The notes below the pieces were generated by a model. The model had not been told where the DNA came from. It made no database searches and worked only from the letters and a program-made list of their open reading frames with translations. This document shows, one piece after another, positions 50,230 to 59,259 of a DNA stretch of 64,000 bases; the stretch's first letter is position 1; every line of letters begins with the position of its first letter. Where the stretch lies: NCBI GenBank assembly GCA_964519955.1, contig CAZFLM010000030.1, forward strand, positions 1 to 64,000, in the 5' to 3' direction. This stretch comes from CAZFLM01 sp964519955. GTDB taxonomy: Bacteria > Armatimonadota > Chthonomonadetes > Chthonomonadales > CAJBBX01. The position numbers and the translations under genes were made by a program.

Positions 50230-51141
50230 CTACGGCTTGCCGAACACCAACTCGCGGTCCTGAACCACCCCGAACCCCTGCACGCAGATGCGGTCGCGGT
50301 ACAGGTCGAGGAGCGCGTAGGCCGTGCTCTCCTCGGGCGCCTCCACCAGGCCCGGCATCGTGAGGTGGTGGATGCCGCCGTGGAATGCGTAGCCGCCTCG
50401 GTGCTCGTGGCCCGCGATGTAGGCGACGACGCAGCCCGCCTGTTCCAGCGTGCGGCAGACCTCCTCGCCGTTCCACAGCGTGATCCACGGGCCGGCGGAA
50501 GCCGCCAGCGCTGGCATGTGGCAGAGGACGATCACCTTCTCGCGCCGCCGCACGGCCGTCGCGAGCTGCCCGCGCAGCCACGCCATCTGGGCCTTGCCGA
50601 TCGCGCCGTTGTACGTGGGCCGCTTCGGGTCAGCCGCCAGGTACTCCCTGGCCTCCGCGGCCTCCGGGCTGCCGGCGGGGCTGGCCGTGCTCACATCCAT
50701 GCCGAAGAGCACGACGAAGCGGAAGCCCCGCGCGGCCCAGGCGTGGTAGGGGCGCTCCAGGCCCAGCTCGCCCATCAGCTCGGGCAGCCCGGCGGCCAGG
50801 CAGTGGTTGCCGACGACGTGGAGCATGGGAAGGCCCGTGAAGAGCGCGGCCATGGCGTGCAGGTCGTCGCGGGTCTTCTCCCCGTTCCCGTCGATGAGGT
50901 CGCCCAGGTTCACGATGCGGTCAGGCTTGTCGATGGCGAGGGCGTCCAGGCAGTCGCGCAGTTTGTCGCGCGTCTCCGAGTACCGCCGCGGGAGCGAGTT
51001 CGGCTTGTCGGCGTACTGCGCGTCGGCGAACACCCCGATGCGGAGCACCGGCTGAGGGTGCGCGAGAGCGCGAGGCGCGGCGGCGGCCAGCATGGGGAGC
51101 ACGATCAGGCATCGGGCAAGCGCACAGGTTCGCAGGCGCAC
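50230..51141 (-). CDS. secreted calcineurin-like metallophosphoesterase
   Basis: The 303-residue protein has a signal peptide and the five-motif metallophosphoesterase core: GVFADAQYAD, NLGDLIDGNG, VVGNHCLAAG, VLCHMPAL and AGHEHRGGYAFHGGIHH. The arrangement resembles ADP-ribose/CDP-alcohol diphosphatase (ADPRibase-Mn-like) proteins. It lies 41 nt upstream of the metalloprotease gene on the same strand. The exported location suggests scavenging of phosphate from nucleotides or lipids. Confidence 0.85.
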   Translation of the reverse strand: MRLRTCALARCLIVLPMLAAAAPRALAHPQPVLRIGVFADAQYADKPNSLPRRYSETRDKLRDCLDALAIDKPDRIVNLGDLIDGNGEKTRDDLHAMAALFTGLPMLHVVGNHCLAAGLPELMGELGLERPYHAWAARGFRFVVLFGMDVSTASPAGSPEAAEAREYLAADPKRPTYNGAIGKAQMAWLRGQLATAVRRREKVIVLCHMPALAASAGPWITLWNGEEVCRTLEQAGCVVAYIAGHEHRGGYAFHGGIHHLTMPGLVEAPEESTAYALLDLYRDRICVQGFGVVQDRELVFGKP

Positions 51142-51231
51142 GGTGCAATCTCCGTTCTTTGGGGGCGATGTGGGCTTCTGACGGTTCAGGACGTGGCGCT
51201 GCGTTTCCTTCCTTCGAGCGACTCACAGACA

Positions 51232-51267
51232 GCAGCGCGCCCTCCCTGGTAGGGAAGGGCGCGCTGC
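51232..51267 (-). terminator. 12-bp stem-loop after the PEP-CTERM gene
   Basis: GCAGCGCGCCCT (51232-51243) pairs perfectly with AGGGCGCGCTGC (51256-51267), extended by TCCC/GGGA inside. It lies 54 nt beyond the stop of the minus-strand PEP-CTERM gene. Confidence 0.6.
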
Positions 51268-51320
51268 CTCTGGCGCCAGCGTGCGGGCCGGCTCAAGCGT
51301 TGAGGTCAGACATGGTGCTA

Positions 51321-52100
51321 TCAGGTCCGGCGCCGGCGAGCGGCCCAGCCGACGAGGGCCAGAACGCCGATGCCCAGTGCGGTCAGCGTGCTCGGTTCGG
51401 GCACGACCTCCAGGTGGTTCCAGGCGTTCCAGAGCGGCGCGCCCGGCACCGGGACGGGTGGCGACGGGACGGGCAGCGCCAGGATGCGGCCGGCCTCGTC
51501 GAGCTGGATGCCCACCACGCTCTTGATGTCGAACAGGGGGTTGCCGACGAACCCGGTGAACGGTCCCTGCGGCCCCACCAGCGACGGATCGATGGTGAAG
51601 TTGCCCCAGACCGGCGGCGGGGGTGGCTGCGGCGGCATCAGGGGGCCCAGGAACCACCCTCTGGTGAAGCCGTTCGCGTCGATGAGGGTCAGCGACACAC
51701 CCAGTATGTTCGCCGGGGGCAGCAGGCTGAACTTGATGAGCGTGCCTGTCAGGTCCGGGTCGTCCTGGTAGGCGAAGCGCCACGCCGCGACACTGAGGGC
51801 ATCGCTGGACGTCGCAGCCGCCCATGCCATCTGCAGCGACGTGTGCTCTTCCTGGCCGTCGCTGGCCATAACGTCGGGCACCAACGTCGGCACGCTGTAC
51901 ACGAAGGGCTGCCCCGAACTCCCGTAGTACTCCTCTTCCGCCGCCACCATCTGTCCGGCGGCGAAGACCTTGCCCGACTGCATTGCGCTGGTCCAGCTCT
52001 CGCCGCCTTCCCCAATCCGGAAGACCGGACCAGCCCACGACTGCGGCATCACCAACATCAGGATGGCGGCGCTTGATAGAGCGATCCAAACGCGTCTCAT
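51321..52100 (-). CDS. PEP-CTERM sorting-domain protein
   Basis: The 259-residue product has a signal peptide (to about residue 23), a beta-rich unassigned domain with an internal polyproline stretch (PPQPPPPP), and a C-terminal sorting signal: PEP at 234-236, a membrane helix (ALGIGVLALVGWAA) and the basic end RRRR. Such proteins are processed by exosortase and are often part of exopolysaccharide-linked surface material. AGGAGGGA lies before the ATG. A terminator hairpin follows. No exosortase gene is in the window. Confidence 0.85.
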   Translation of the reverse strand: MRRVWIALSSAAILMLVMPQSWAGPVFRIGEGGESWTSAMQSGKVFAAGQMVAAEEEYYGSSGQPFVYSVPTLVPDVMASDGQEEHTSLQMAWAAATSSDALSVAAWRFAYQDDPDLTGTLIKFSLLPPANILGVSLTLIDANGFTRGWFLGPLMPPQPPPPPVWGNFTIDPSLVGPQGPFTGFVGNPLFDIKSVVGIQLDEAGRILALPVPSPPVPVPGAPLWNAWNHLEVVPEPSTLTALGIGVLALVGWAARRRRT

Positions 52101-52246
52101 ACATCCCTCCTGCCGCGGCCTTGTCGTGCCGTGCCGCGGCGACCGGCGACCCATCGGCCCACACACTGGAGGGTAGTGCATGATCCGTGCCACGTCGACC
52201 CAATCGCCAGAATCGCTGTATTGCCTGGCTGGCGGCTGCTCGACGA

Positions 52247-52921
52247 TCACGCGTCGGCCAGGCGCGGCTCCGCCCCCATGTCCAGGCACACGAGCCGCAC
52301 CGTCAGCCCCGCATGCGCCTCGCGGAGCCGGGCGGCGACGCGCTGCGCGAGGGCGAAGCGGTGGCAGTAGCAGGCGTTCTGCTCGGCAAGGGGCAGGGCG
52401 TCGAAGTCCGGTGTGTCCGGCTCGGCGCAGAGGAAGACGGCCAGGCCCTTCGCGTGTGCCGCCGCCTCGACGAACGCGCGCGCTACGTCGACGGCGTCCG
52501 GCGTCAGCTCGGCGTTGTACCGGTCGCGCATGTCGCGCCACGTGGCGATCTGGCCGGCGTGCCAGGCGGCGAGCAGCTCGGGGCTGGGGGCCAGACAGGG
52601 GAGGTGGACGAAGGCATAGGCGTAGGGGCTCGCCATCGCCTCGGGGATGAGCGTAGCGAACTCCAGCGGCGCCCACGAGCCCTGCCCGCCCACCCCGTTG
52701 CGCCGCGCGTCCAGGAGGTAGAGCGGCCGGCGCAGGCAGGCGAGCAGGTCAGCCATGCGGTCGGTCTTGCGCCCCTTGAGCTTGGCGTGGCTGCCGGTGC
52801 CCAGCACGCCGAACTCGATCTCACCGCCCGCCAGGTCCGTCGCGCAGGGCAGCGTCAGCGCATGGCCGAACGCGTTCTCCACCCGCCAGCATCCGGCCTC
52901 TCGAACCGCGCGCGTGTACAT
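52247..52921 (-). CDS. DUF488-like protein
   Basis: The 224-residue protein has the central feature of DUF488: a Cys-Glu strand (AVFLCAEPD) followed by a CHR helix (CYCHRFALAQRVAARL). Here about 15 residues separate the two, more than usual. The N-terminal part (EIEFGVLGTGSHAKLKGRKT) is compatible with the family. A nearby DWRDMRDRYNAEL-like stretch is also seen. GAGGAG lies about 8 nt before the ATG. It is divergent from the DUF362 gene. Function unknown; family assignment is tentative. Confidence 0.5.
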   Translation of the reverse strand: MYTRAVREAGCWRVENAFGHALTLPCATDLAGGEIEFGVLGTGSHAKLKGRKTDRMADLLACLRRPLYLLDARRNGVGGQGSWAPLEFATLIPEAMASPYAYAFVHLPCLAPSPELLAAWHAGQIATWRDMRDRYNAELTPDAVDVARAFVEAAAHAKGLAVFLCAEPDTPDFDALPLAEQNACYCHRFALAQRVAARLREAHAGLTVRLVCLDMGAEPRLADA

Positions 52922-53036
52922 GGCAGTGCTCCTCGATCCAGCGTGACGATATGGCGCCGAGAGCAGGGGTATCATCATCCAGGGACATGGTACCGCGACG
53001 ACAGCGTCCCGAATCCCACGGATGAGGTGAGTTTCG

Positions 53037-54134
53037 GTGGACAAGGTCCTCTTCGCTTCCGCGCACGTCGAACGGCTCGATCGCAATATTACGCTGCCGG
53101 CGCGGTTCGGCAGGCTGCTGGAGAAGTCGGGCTTCGAGGAGCGCTTCAAGGGCAAGCGCGTCGCCATCAAGATGCACGTGGGCGGCGACATCGGCTTCTA
53201 CACCATCCACCCCCTCTTCGTCCGCCAGGTCGTGCAGGCGGTGAAGCAGGCCGGCGGCTCCCCCTTCATCACCGACGGTTCGTTCTCCATGGACGCGGCC
53301 CTGGCTCGCGGCTATACGCAGGAAGTCCTCGGCGCGCGCATCGTCGGGGCCGGCGGCGAGCATGACAGGTACCACTACGCCCGCGAGACCGACGTCGAGG
53401 GCCTGCCGCAGGTGGAGATCTGCGGCAACATCGTCGACGCGGACGCGATGATCGTGCTGAGCCACGGCAAAGGGCACGGGCACACCGGGTTCGGCGGGGC
53501 CATCAAGAACATCGCCATGGGCTGCGTCAGCTACAAGACGCGCGGGTGGATCCACGGGCTGATGGCCGGGCACTTCGAGTGGCGCGACGACGTGTGCACC
53601 CACTGCGAGCAGTGCGTGGCGAGTTGTCCCACCGGCGCGGCGCGGTTCAACGACAAGGGCGAGTTCGGCATCAGCGAGCACCACTGCCGCTACTGCATGC
53701 ACTGCACCCGGGCCTGCGAGGTCGGCGCGCTCACCATGGACCAGCCGAACGAGAAGTTCAAGCACTTCCAGCAGGGCATGGCGGCCACCGTCAAGGCGAC
53801 GCTCGAGACCTTCGAGCCCGGCGCCGTCTACTACCTCACCGCGCTGATGAACATCACGCCGCTGTGTGACTGCTGGGGGTTCTCCACCCCGCCGCTCGTG
53901 CCGGACATCGGCATCATCGGCAGCGAGCGCATCGTGGCCATCGAGCAGTGCGCGCTGGACATGATCAAGACCGAGAACCTCATCCCCGGCAACCTGCCGG
54001 ATCAGCTCAGCCCGCCCGGCGACGAGGGCCATCTCTTCCAGCGGATCCACGGGAAAGACCCCTACGAGCAGGTTCGACAGGCCGTGGCCGCGGGGCTGGG
54101 CAGCACCGAGTACAGCGTCGAGGTCGTTCCCTAG
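53037..54134 (+). CDS. DUF362 protein with two [4Fe-4S] ferredoxin clusters
   Basis: The 365-residue protein has the DUF362 domain (KRVAIKMHVGGDIGFYTIHP, ILSHGKGHGHTGFGGAIKNIAMG) interrupted by a dicluster ferredoxin insert: CTHCEQCVASCP (Cys187, 190, 193, 197) and CRYCMHCTRACE (Cys217, 220, 223, 227). These proteins are thought to pass electrons in redox pathways, but no substrate is established. It is followed 41 nt later by a nitroreductase, a flavoprotein that could be its partner. The GTG start is preceded by GATGAGGTGA. Confidence 0.88.
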   Translation: MDKVLFASAHVERLDRNITLPARFGRLLEKSGFEERFKGKRVAIKMHVGGDIGFYTIHPLFVRQVVQAVKQAGGSPFITDGSFSMDAALARGYTQEVLGARIVGAGGEHDRYHYARETDVEGLPQVEICGNIVDADAMIVLSHGKGHGHTGFGGAIKNIAMGCVSYKTRGWIHGLMAGHFEWRDDVCTHCEQCVASCPTGAARFNDKGEFGISEHHCRYCMHCTRACEVGALTMDQPNEKFKHFQQGMAATVKATLETFEPGAVYYLTALMNITPLCDCWGFSTPPLVPDIGIIGSERIVAIEQCALDMIKTENLIPGNLPDQLSPPGDEGHLFQRIHGKDPYEQVRQAVAAGLGSTEYSVEVVP

Positions 54135-54175
54135 CCCAACTGGTTGCGGCGGACGCCGCCGCGAGGAGGAGAGCC

Positions 54176-54685
54176 GTGGACACCCTTCAAGCCATCATGA
54201 CGCGCCGCAGTGTCCGCCAGTTTGCCGATGAGCCCGTCTCGCCGGAAGCCGTCGACTGCATCCTCAAGGCCGCGATGGCTGCTCCATCCGCCGGCAACCA
54301 GCAGCCCTGGCAGTTCGTGGTCCTGACGGAGCGCGCCCTGCTGGACAAGATGGCCGACATCCACCCGCACGCGCAGATGATCCGGCAGACGCCGGTCGCC
54401 GTCCTCGTGTGCGGCGACCTCAAGCGTGAGGTGCACACCGGCTACTGGGTCCAGGACTGCGCGGCCGCGAGCCAGAACCTGCTGCTCGCCGTGCACGCGC
54501 AGGGGTTGGGCGCGGTCTGGACCGGTGTGTACCCCCGCGAGGACCGGGTCACGGCGATTCAAGCGGCGCTGGGTCTGCCCGAGCACATTGTGCCCATCGC
54601 CCTCATCCCGATCGGCGTGCCCGCGGAGAGACCCGGCCCCATCGACCGCTACGACCAGGGCCGCGTGCACCACAACCGCTGGTAG
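54176..54685 (+). CDS. nitroreductase family FMN protein
   Basis: This 169-residue FMN-binding oxidoreductase begins with LQAIMTRRSVRQF (the phosphate-binding TRRSxR), then AAMAAPSAGNQQPWQFVVL, and ends with HIVPIALIPIGVPAE, the usual core of a short nitroreductase. It reduces nitroaromatics, quinones or flavins with NAD(P)H; the real substrate is unknown. GTG 54176 has GAGGAGGAG upstream. It is likely co-transcribed with the DUF362 ferredoxin gene. Confidence 0.88.
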   Translation: MDTLQAIMTRRSVRQFADEPVSPEAVDCILKAAMAAPSAGNQQPWQFVVLTERALLDKMADIHPHAQMIRQTPVAVLVCGDLKREVHTGYWVQDCAAASQNLLLAVHAQGLGAVWTGVYPREDRVTAIQAALGLPEHIVPIALIPIGVPAERPGPIDRYDQGRVHHNRW

Positions 54686-54727
54686 TGTCCGCCCGCTTGT
54701 CGCTGACGCTTGGGAGATCGTCCACCA

Positions 54728-56593
54728 ATGACCTACCGCTACCTCTTCTGCCTGGGCGGCAGTCGTCGCCTGTCGATCAGGCACCTCCGATGCTTCGCCG
54801 CCGAACGCGCCAATGGAACCGCCGCCGTGGCGCTGCTGGTCTGCCTCGCGTTGGCGTTCCCCGCGCGCCCGGCAGTCGCCAGCGCCCGCAACTCAGGAGG
54901 CAAACGAGCCGTGAGCACCGAGATGACACTCTACACGTACCAGCTCAAGCACGACGGCACGGCGGAGTCGTATGACGAGGCCATGGCGGTCGCTTGCTTC
55001 CAGGGCATCCTCAACCGGAAGGCGCCCATCGTCTACGTGCTGTCGCCGAAGAAGGACACGCCGCGCTATTGGCTCGATGCCTTCTCGCGTGAGGGCGAGT
55101 GGCTGCACGGCCGGCCGGTGGCGCCGCTCGCGGACCTCGACGCGCTTGCGAAGCTCGCAGGGCGGAAGGTGAAGGGCGCTGTCATCTGGGATCCGTCGGT
55201 GCCGGCGACGGTGAACGTGGCGACGACGATCGCGGGGCTCGAGGATCTGGTTGTGGTGAGCCCCGACATGGCCGACCGCTGCCTGGCGAAGTGGGGCCTG
55301 AAGGTGCGGCACGATCTGCGCGGCAAGTTCACCGGCGCGGAGACCGGCAGCGCGAAGAACGACGCGTACCGGTGGGCGATCCGCGAGTACCTGGCCAAGG
55401 GAGCGTGCTCGGCTCATCTGCTCTGCCTCTTCGAGGACGCCTACTCGACGCGCGCCGCCGGCGACCTCGGCTACGTGGTCACGCGCGACTGGGCGATCCA
55501 CAACCGGTCGTTCGTGTTCGACCTCTCGCCCTGGGGAGACGAGAAGCCCGGCGACGACCAGGGCCAGCCGATGGGCACGGACCTCGCCACGTACCGCATG
55601 CTGCTGGAGGAGACACTCAAGCACGCGGCCGGCAAGCAGATGACGGAGATGGCGGGGTTCTTCGCCTTCGTGAAGTACAGCAACATGCCGGGCCACCCCA
55701 GCGCCCACGACCCCGTGCCCACCGAGTGGCAGACCGTCTGGCTCATCTCGCCCTACAACTGCTACCAGAACACGGTCGCCAGCGACTGCTTTAACCAGTC
55801 GCTCCACTGCCAGGCGCCTCGCACCGCGCTGAAGCAGCGCCGGCCTGCCCCGACCGCCACGCTGGGTAACAAGAACTATCTCTGCATCCTTATGGCCGAC
55901 TACGACTCCGCGACCCCTCTCTACGAGTTCCTGCCCAGGCTGTGGGACGACCCGAACCGCGGCCGAGTGCCGCTCTGTTGGGGCATCAACCCGAACCTGC
56001 TGGAGACCTACCCGGACGTGATCGCCCACGTCTACCGGACCGCGAGCGAGAACGACCACTTCGGCGCGGACGCGAGCGCGGCGGGCTACATGAACCCGAA
56101 CCGCGTGCCGAAGGAGTACCTGCCCCTCTTCGTGCGCCACAACCGGCGCTTCTACCGCGAGGCTGACATGACGATGTCGCCCATGGTGCTGGACTGGGAC
56201 GAGCCCGCGGCCGATGTGAAGGACGCCTTCGCCAAGTTCAGCCCGGACGGCTACGCCACGATCGTCATGGACCTGCACAACAAGGGCGGGAAGCTGCCGC
56301 AGCCGCAGGTGTGGAAGGGCATGACGGTGACAGAGCTGATCAACGACGCCTGCAACTTCGCCGGGGTCGAGCAGACGGCCGACATCCTGTCGAACGCCAT
56401 CACCGCGCGCGGCGCCAAGCGGCCCAGTTTCCACTTCTTCCGCATCGTGTGGACCAGCCCGACGGACGTCGCCAACTCGCTGGAGGCTCTGCGCAAGAAG
56501 CGGCCAGACCTCGACATCGAGGTGCTCGACCCGTACACCTTCTTCAGGCTGCTGAAGGCGCATCTGGCGCAAACCGGCGCCGCCCGGCGCTAG
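54728..56593 (+). CDS. secreted GxGYxYP-type putative glycoside hydrolase, copy 1
   Basis: The 621-residue protein has an unusual long N-terminus before the hydrophobic export segment (about 38-57). The following domain, starting LYTYQL, matches the GxGYxYP family organisation: QGILNRKAPIVYVL, a central LISPYNCYQNTV, a variant of the name motif as SAAGYMNPNR, and FHFFRIVWTSPTDV near the end. Catalysis is unproven for this family. It is about 75 percent similar by eye to the next gene, from which it is separated by 49 nt. A start at a later Met cannot be excluded. Confidence 0.75.
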   Translation: MTYRYLFCLGGSRRLSIRHLRCFAAERANGTAAVALLVCLALAFPARPAVASARNSGGKRAVSTEMTLYTYQLKHDGTAESYDEAMAVACFQGILNRKAPIVYVLSPKKDTPRYWLDAFSREGEWLHGRPVAPLADLDALAKLAGRKVKGAVIWDPSVPATVNVATTIAGLEDLVVVSPDMADRCLAKWGLKVRHDLRGKFTGAETGSAKNDAYRWAIREYLAKGACSAHLLCLFEDAYSTRAAGDLGYVVTRDWAIHNRSFVFDLSPWGDEKPGDDQGQPMGTDLATYRMLLEETLKHAAGKQMTEMAGFFAFVKYSNMPGHPSAHDPVPTEWQTVWLISPYNCYQNTVASDCFNQSLHCQAPRTALKQRRPAPTATLGNKNYLCILMADYDSATPLYEFLPRLWDDPNRGRVPLCWGINPNLLETYPDVIAHVYRTASENDHFGADASAAGYMNPNRVPKEYLPLFVRHNRRFYREADMTMSPMVLDWDEPAADVKDAFAKFSPDGYATIVMDLHNKGGKLPQPQVWKGMTVTELINDACNFAGVEQTADILSNAITARGAKRPSFHFFRIVWTSPTDVANSLEALRKKRPDLDIEVLDPYTFFRLLKAHLAQTGAARR

Positions 56594-56642
56594 GCCGATC
56601 CGGTCGGCTGCGGGACGTTCCATCCATCGTGGGAGAGATGCT

Positions 56643-58400
56643 GTGGTGTTTCGTCTGAGCTGGTATGTCGCGCTGGTCCTGATGTGCCTTGCGGCGGTTG
56701 GCAGTGGGGCTTCAGCAGAGCCCACCGCCGCGGGCAAGGCGCTCTACACCTACACGCTGACGACGGCAGGCGGGCCTGAGGCGTATGACGAGGCCCTGGC
56801 GGTCGCGTGCTTCCAGGGAATCGTCAACCGCAAGGCGCCGACGCTCTACGTGCTGTCGCCGAAGAAGGACACGCCTCGCCTCTGGCTGGAGGTCTTCACC
56901 CGGGAAGGCGGCTGGCTCCACGGCCGGCCAGTCGAGCCGCTGCCGGGCCTGGACGCCGTGGCGAAACTGGCTGGCTCGAGGGTGAAGGGCGCGGTGATCT
57001 GGGACCCGGCCGTGCCGGCGACCGCCAACATCGCCACGACGATCGCCGGCGCCGAGGACCTGGTCGCGCTCAGCCCGGACCTGGCGGATCGCTGCCTGGC
57101 GAGGTGGGGTCTGAAGGTGCGCCGCGACCTGCGCGGCAAGTTCACGGGCGCGGAGACCGGCAGCGCCAAGAACGACGCGTACCGGTGGGCCATCCGGGAG
57201 TACCTGGCGAAGCGGGCGTGCTCGGCGCACCTGCTGTGCCTGTTCGAGGATGCCGCCAACGCCCGCCCCGCCGGCGACCTCGGCTACCTCGTCATCCGAG
57301 ACTGGGCTGTACGCAGCCGGTCGTTCGTGTTCGACCTGTCGCCGTGGGGAGACGAGAAGCCGGCCGACGATCCTGGCCAGGCGATGGGCACCGATCTGGC
57401 GACCTACCGCATGATCCTGGAGACCACGCAGCGGAACGCGGCAGGCAAGCAGATGACGGAGTTGAACGGCTTCTTCACGTTCGCCAAGTACGCCAACGTG
57501 ACCGGCCACGCGAGCGCCCACGAACCGGTGCCGACCGAGTGGGAGACGGTGTGGCTGATCTCGCCCTACAACTGCTACCAGAACACCGTCACGAGCGACT
57601 GCTACAACCAGTCGTTCCACTGCCAGGCGCCTCGCAGACCGTTCAGGCTCCGCCGACCCGAGCCCACGGCCAGACTGGCGAACAGGAACTACATCTGCCT
57701 GTTCATGGCCGACTACGACTCCTCGACGCCGCTCTACGAGTTCCTGCCGAAGCACTGGGCCGACCCCGGTCGCGGCAAGCTGCCCATGTGCTGGGGCATC
57801 AACCCCAACCTGGTCGAGTCCTATCCGGATGTGTACCGCTACTTCCGCGAGACCGCCGGCCCCAACGACTGGTTCAGCGCCGATGCCAGCGCGGCGGGCT
57901 ACATGAACCCGAACCGCGTGGCGCCGGAGAGCCTGCCCCTGTTCGTGCGCCACAACCAGCGCTACTTCCGCGAGGCCGGCATCTCGATCGCCCCGATGGT
58001 GCTGGACTGGGACGAGCCGACCGCCCAGGTGAAGGACGCCTTCGCCCGGTTCTCTCCCGATGGCTACTCCACGATCGTGGCCGACTTCCACGCACAGGCC
58101 GGCAAGTTCCCGAAGCCGCACGTCTGGAAGGGGATGCCGGTCACCGAGTTGGTCGATGCGGTGGGCGTGGCGCCCGGGCCGGACCTGACGGCGGACATCC
58201 TCTCGAGGGCGATGGACGCGCGCGGGGTTAAGGCGCCCAGCTTCCACATCTTCCGCATCGTCTGGTCGGACCCGTCGACCATCGTGCAGGCCGTCGAGAC
58301 GCTGCGCAAGATCCGGCCGGACCTCGACATCGAGGTGCTCGACCCGTACACGTTCTTCCGGCTCCTGAAGGAGCATCTGGAGGCCGGCCAGGCGAGGTAG
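56643..58400 (+). CDS. secreted GxGYxYP-type putative glycoside hydrolase, copy 2
   Basis: The 585-residue tandem paralogue of the preceding gene has a clean signal peptide (ending SGASAE). All major blocks are kept: QGIVNRKAPTLYVLSPKKDT, RGKFTGAETGSAKNDAYRWA, LISPYNCYQNTV, SAAGYMNPNR, and the terminal DLDIEVLDPYTFFRLLKEHL. GTG 56643 has GGGAGA about 7 nt upstream. The two adjacent copies suggest dosage or diverged specificity for related glycans. Confidence 0.78.
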   Translation: MVFRLSWYVALVLMCLAAVGSGASAEPTAAGKALYTYTLTTAGGPEAYDEALAVACFQGIVNRKAPTLYVLSPKKDTPRLWLEVFTREGGWLHGRPVEPLPGLDAVAKLAGSRVKGAVIWDPAVPATANIATTIAGAEDLVALSPDLADRCLARWGLKVRRDLRGKFTGAETGSAKNDAYRWAIREYLAKRACSAHLLCLFEDAANARPAGDLGYLVIRDWAVRSRSFVFDLSPWGDEKPADDPGQAMGTDLATYRMILETTQRNAAGKQMTELNGFFTFAKYANVTGHASAHEPVPTEWETVWLISPYNCYQNTVTSDCYNQSFHCQAPRRPFRLRRPEPTARLANRNYICLFMADYDSSTPLYEFLPKHWADPGRGKLPMCWGINPNLVESYPDVYRYFRETAGPNDWFSADASAAGYMNPNRVAPESLPLFVRHNQRYFREAGISIAPMVLDWDEPTAQVKDAFARFSPDGYSTIVADFHAQAGKFPKPHVWKGMPVTELVDAVGVAPGPDLTADILSRAMDARGVKAPSFHIFRIVWSDPSTIVQAVETLRKIRPDLDIEVLDPYTFFRLLKEHLEAGQAR

Positions 58401-58420
58401 CGAGGCGCCCGGAAGTCGCC

Positions 58421-58449
58421 TTGCGCCGCTACTCCGCCGGGGATATACT
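58421..58449 (+). promoter_or_regulatory. promoter of the first VapBC module
   Basis: TTGCGC (58421-58426), a 17-nt spacer and TATACT (58444-58449) lie 31 nt before the antitoxin ATG. Confidence 0.6.
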
Positions 58450-58480
58450 GGGGCTGGGGAACGGTCGGACGGAGGGCGGA

Positions 58481-58765
58481 ATGAGCCGAGTGATCGTCAG
58501 CGATGAGCGCGGCGCATTGCACATCGAGCCGGACATGCTGGGCGAGGCCCGGCCGAACACGCGCTACGTCGTGGAGGCCGGCGCCGAGGGCCTGACCGTG
58601 CGGCCCGAAGTGTCCGCGTCTTCAACCAACGGGGCCGGAGTTGCGGAGGGGAAGCTGTCGCCGGAGGAGTGGGAGAGGATGCGCGATGAGCTGACGGAGT
58701 TGCTCACTGCGGTCTGGCCTCAGGGCGTGTCGGTAGTCGATGTCATCTCCGAGATGCGGCGATGA
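58481..58765 (+). CDS. antitoxin of VapBC-type module 1
   Basis: The 94-residue protein begins with a short AbrB-like strand segment (SRVIVSDERGALHIEPDMLGEA, then RYVVEAGAEGLTVRP) and ends with an acidic helical tail (SPEEWERMRDELTELL) suited to bind a toxin. GGAGGGCGGA precedes the ATG. Its stop overlaps the start of the PIN toxin (ATGA), the usual order of antitoxin then toxin. It probably represses its own promoter. Family assignment rests on context and short similarity. Confidence 0.7.
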   Translation: MSRVIVSDERGALHIEPDMLGEARPNTRYVVEAGAEGLTVRPEVSASSTNGAGVAEGKLSPEEWERMRDELTELLTAVWPQGVSVVDVISEMRR

Positions 58766-59202
58766 TCTTCACGATAGATGCCAACGTGTTTGTCTCGGAC
58801 CTCATGTCGTCGGACGCCAAGCACGTGCCAAGCCGCGCGTTCATGGATGCCCAGCGCTCCATTGCTCCAACGGTATGGTGTCCTACCATCGTGTTGGTCG
58901 AGGTAGCTGCCGCGATCGCGCGCCCGTCTGGCGACGCCGCGCTCGCCCAGCAGGGCGTCTCGGTTGTCAGGGCCTTCCCTGGCATCCGGTTCTGCGGTCT
59001 CCCCGAGGCCCGTGCCGAGGCCGCCGCCCGCATCGCCGCTACCCACCGCCCGCGTGGGGCGGACGCCATCTACGCCGCCGTGGCCAGCGAGTCTGGCGCG
59101 ACTCTGATCACCTGGGACGCCGAGATGCTGGCCCGGGCGCCTGCCGTTGTCGCCACCGTGACTCCGTCCGCCTGGCTCGCGGCCAACCCGCCCGTACCGT
59201 AG
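58762..59202 (+). CDS. PIN-domain toxin, VapC-like, module 1
   Basis: This 146-residue Mg2+-dependent RNase has the PIN acidic set: Asp6 (TIDANVF), Glu47 (VEVAAAI), Asp101 (RGADAIYAAVA) and Asp119 (LITWDAEML). VapC toxins cut tRNA or rRNA when freed from their antitoxin. It is translationally coupled to the antitoxin gene. Confidence 0.85.
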   Translation: MIFTIDANVFVSDLMSSDAKHVPSRAFMDAQRSIAPTVWCPTIVLVEVAAAIARPSGDAALAQQGVSVVRAFPGIRFCGLPEARAEAAARIAATHRPRGADAIYAAVASESGATLITWDAEMLARAPAVVATVTPSAWLAANPPVP

Positions 59203-59259
59203 GCCCCGGTCGGCCTACCCCGCAGAGACGTACCACATCACCCATACAGAGGTCACCCC

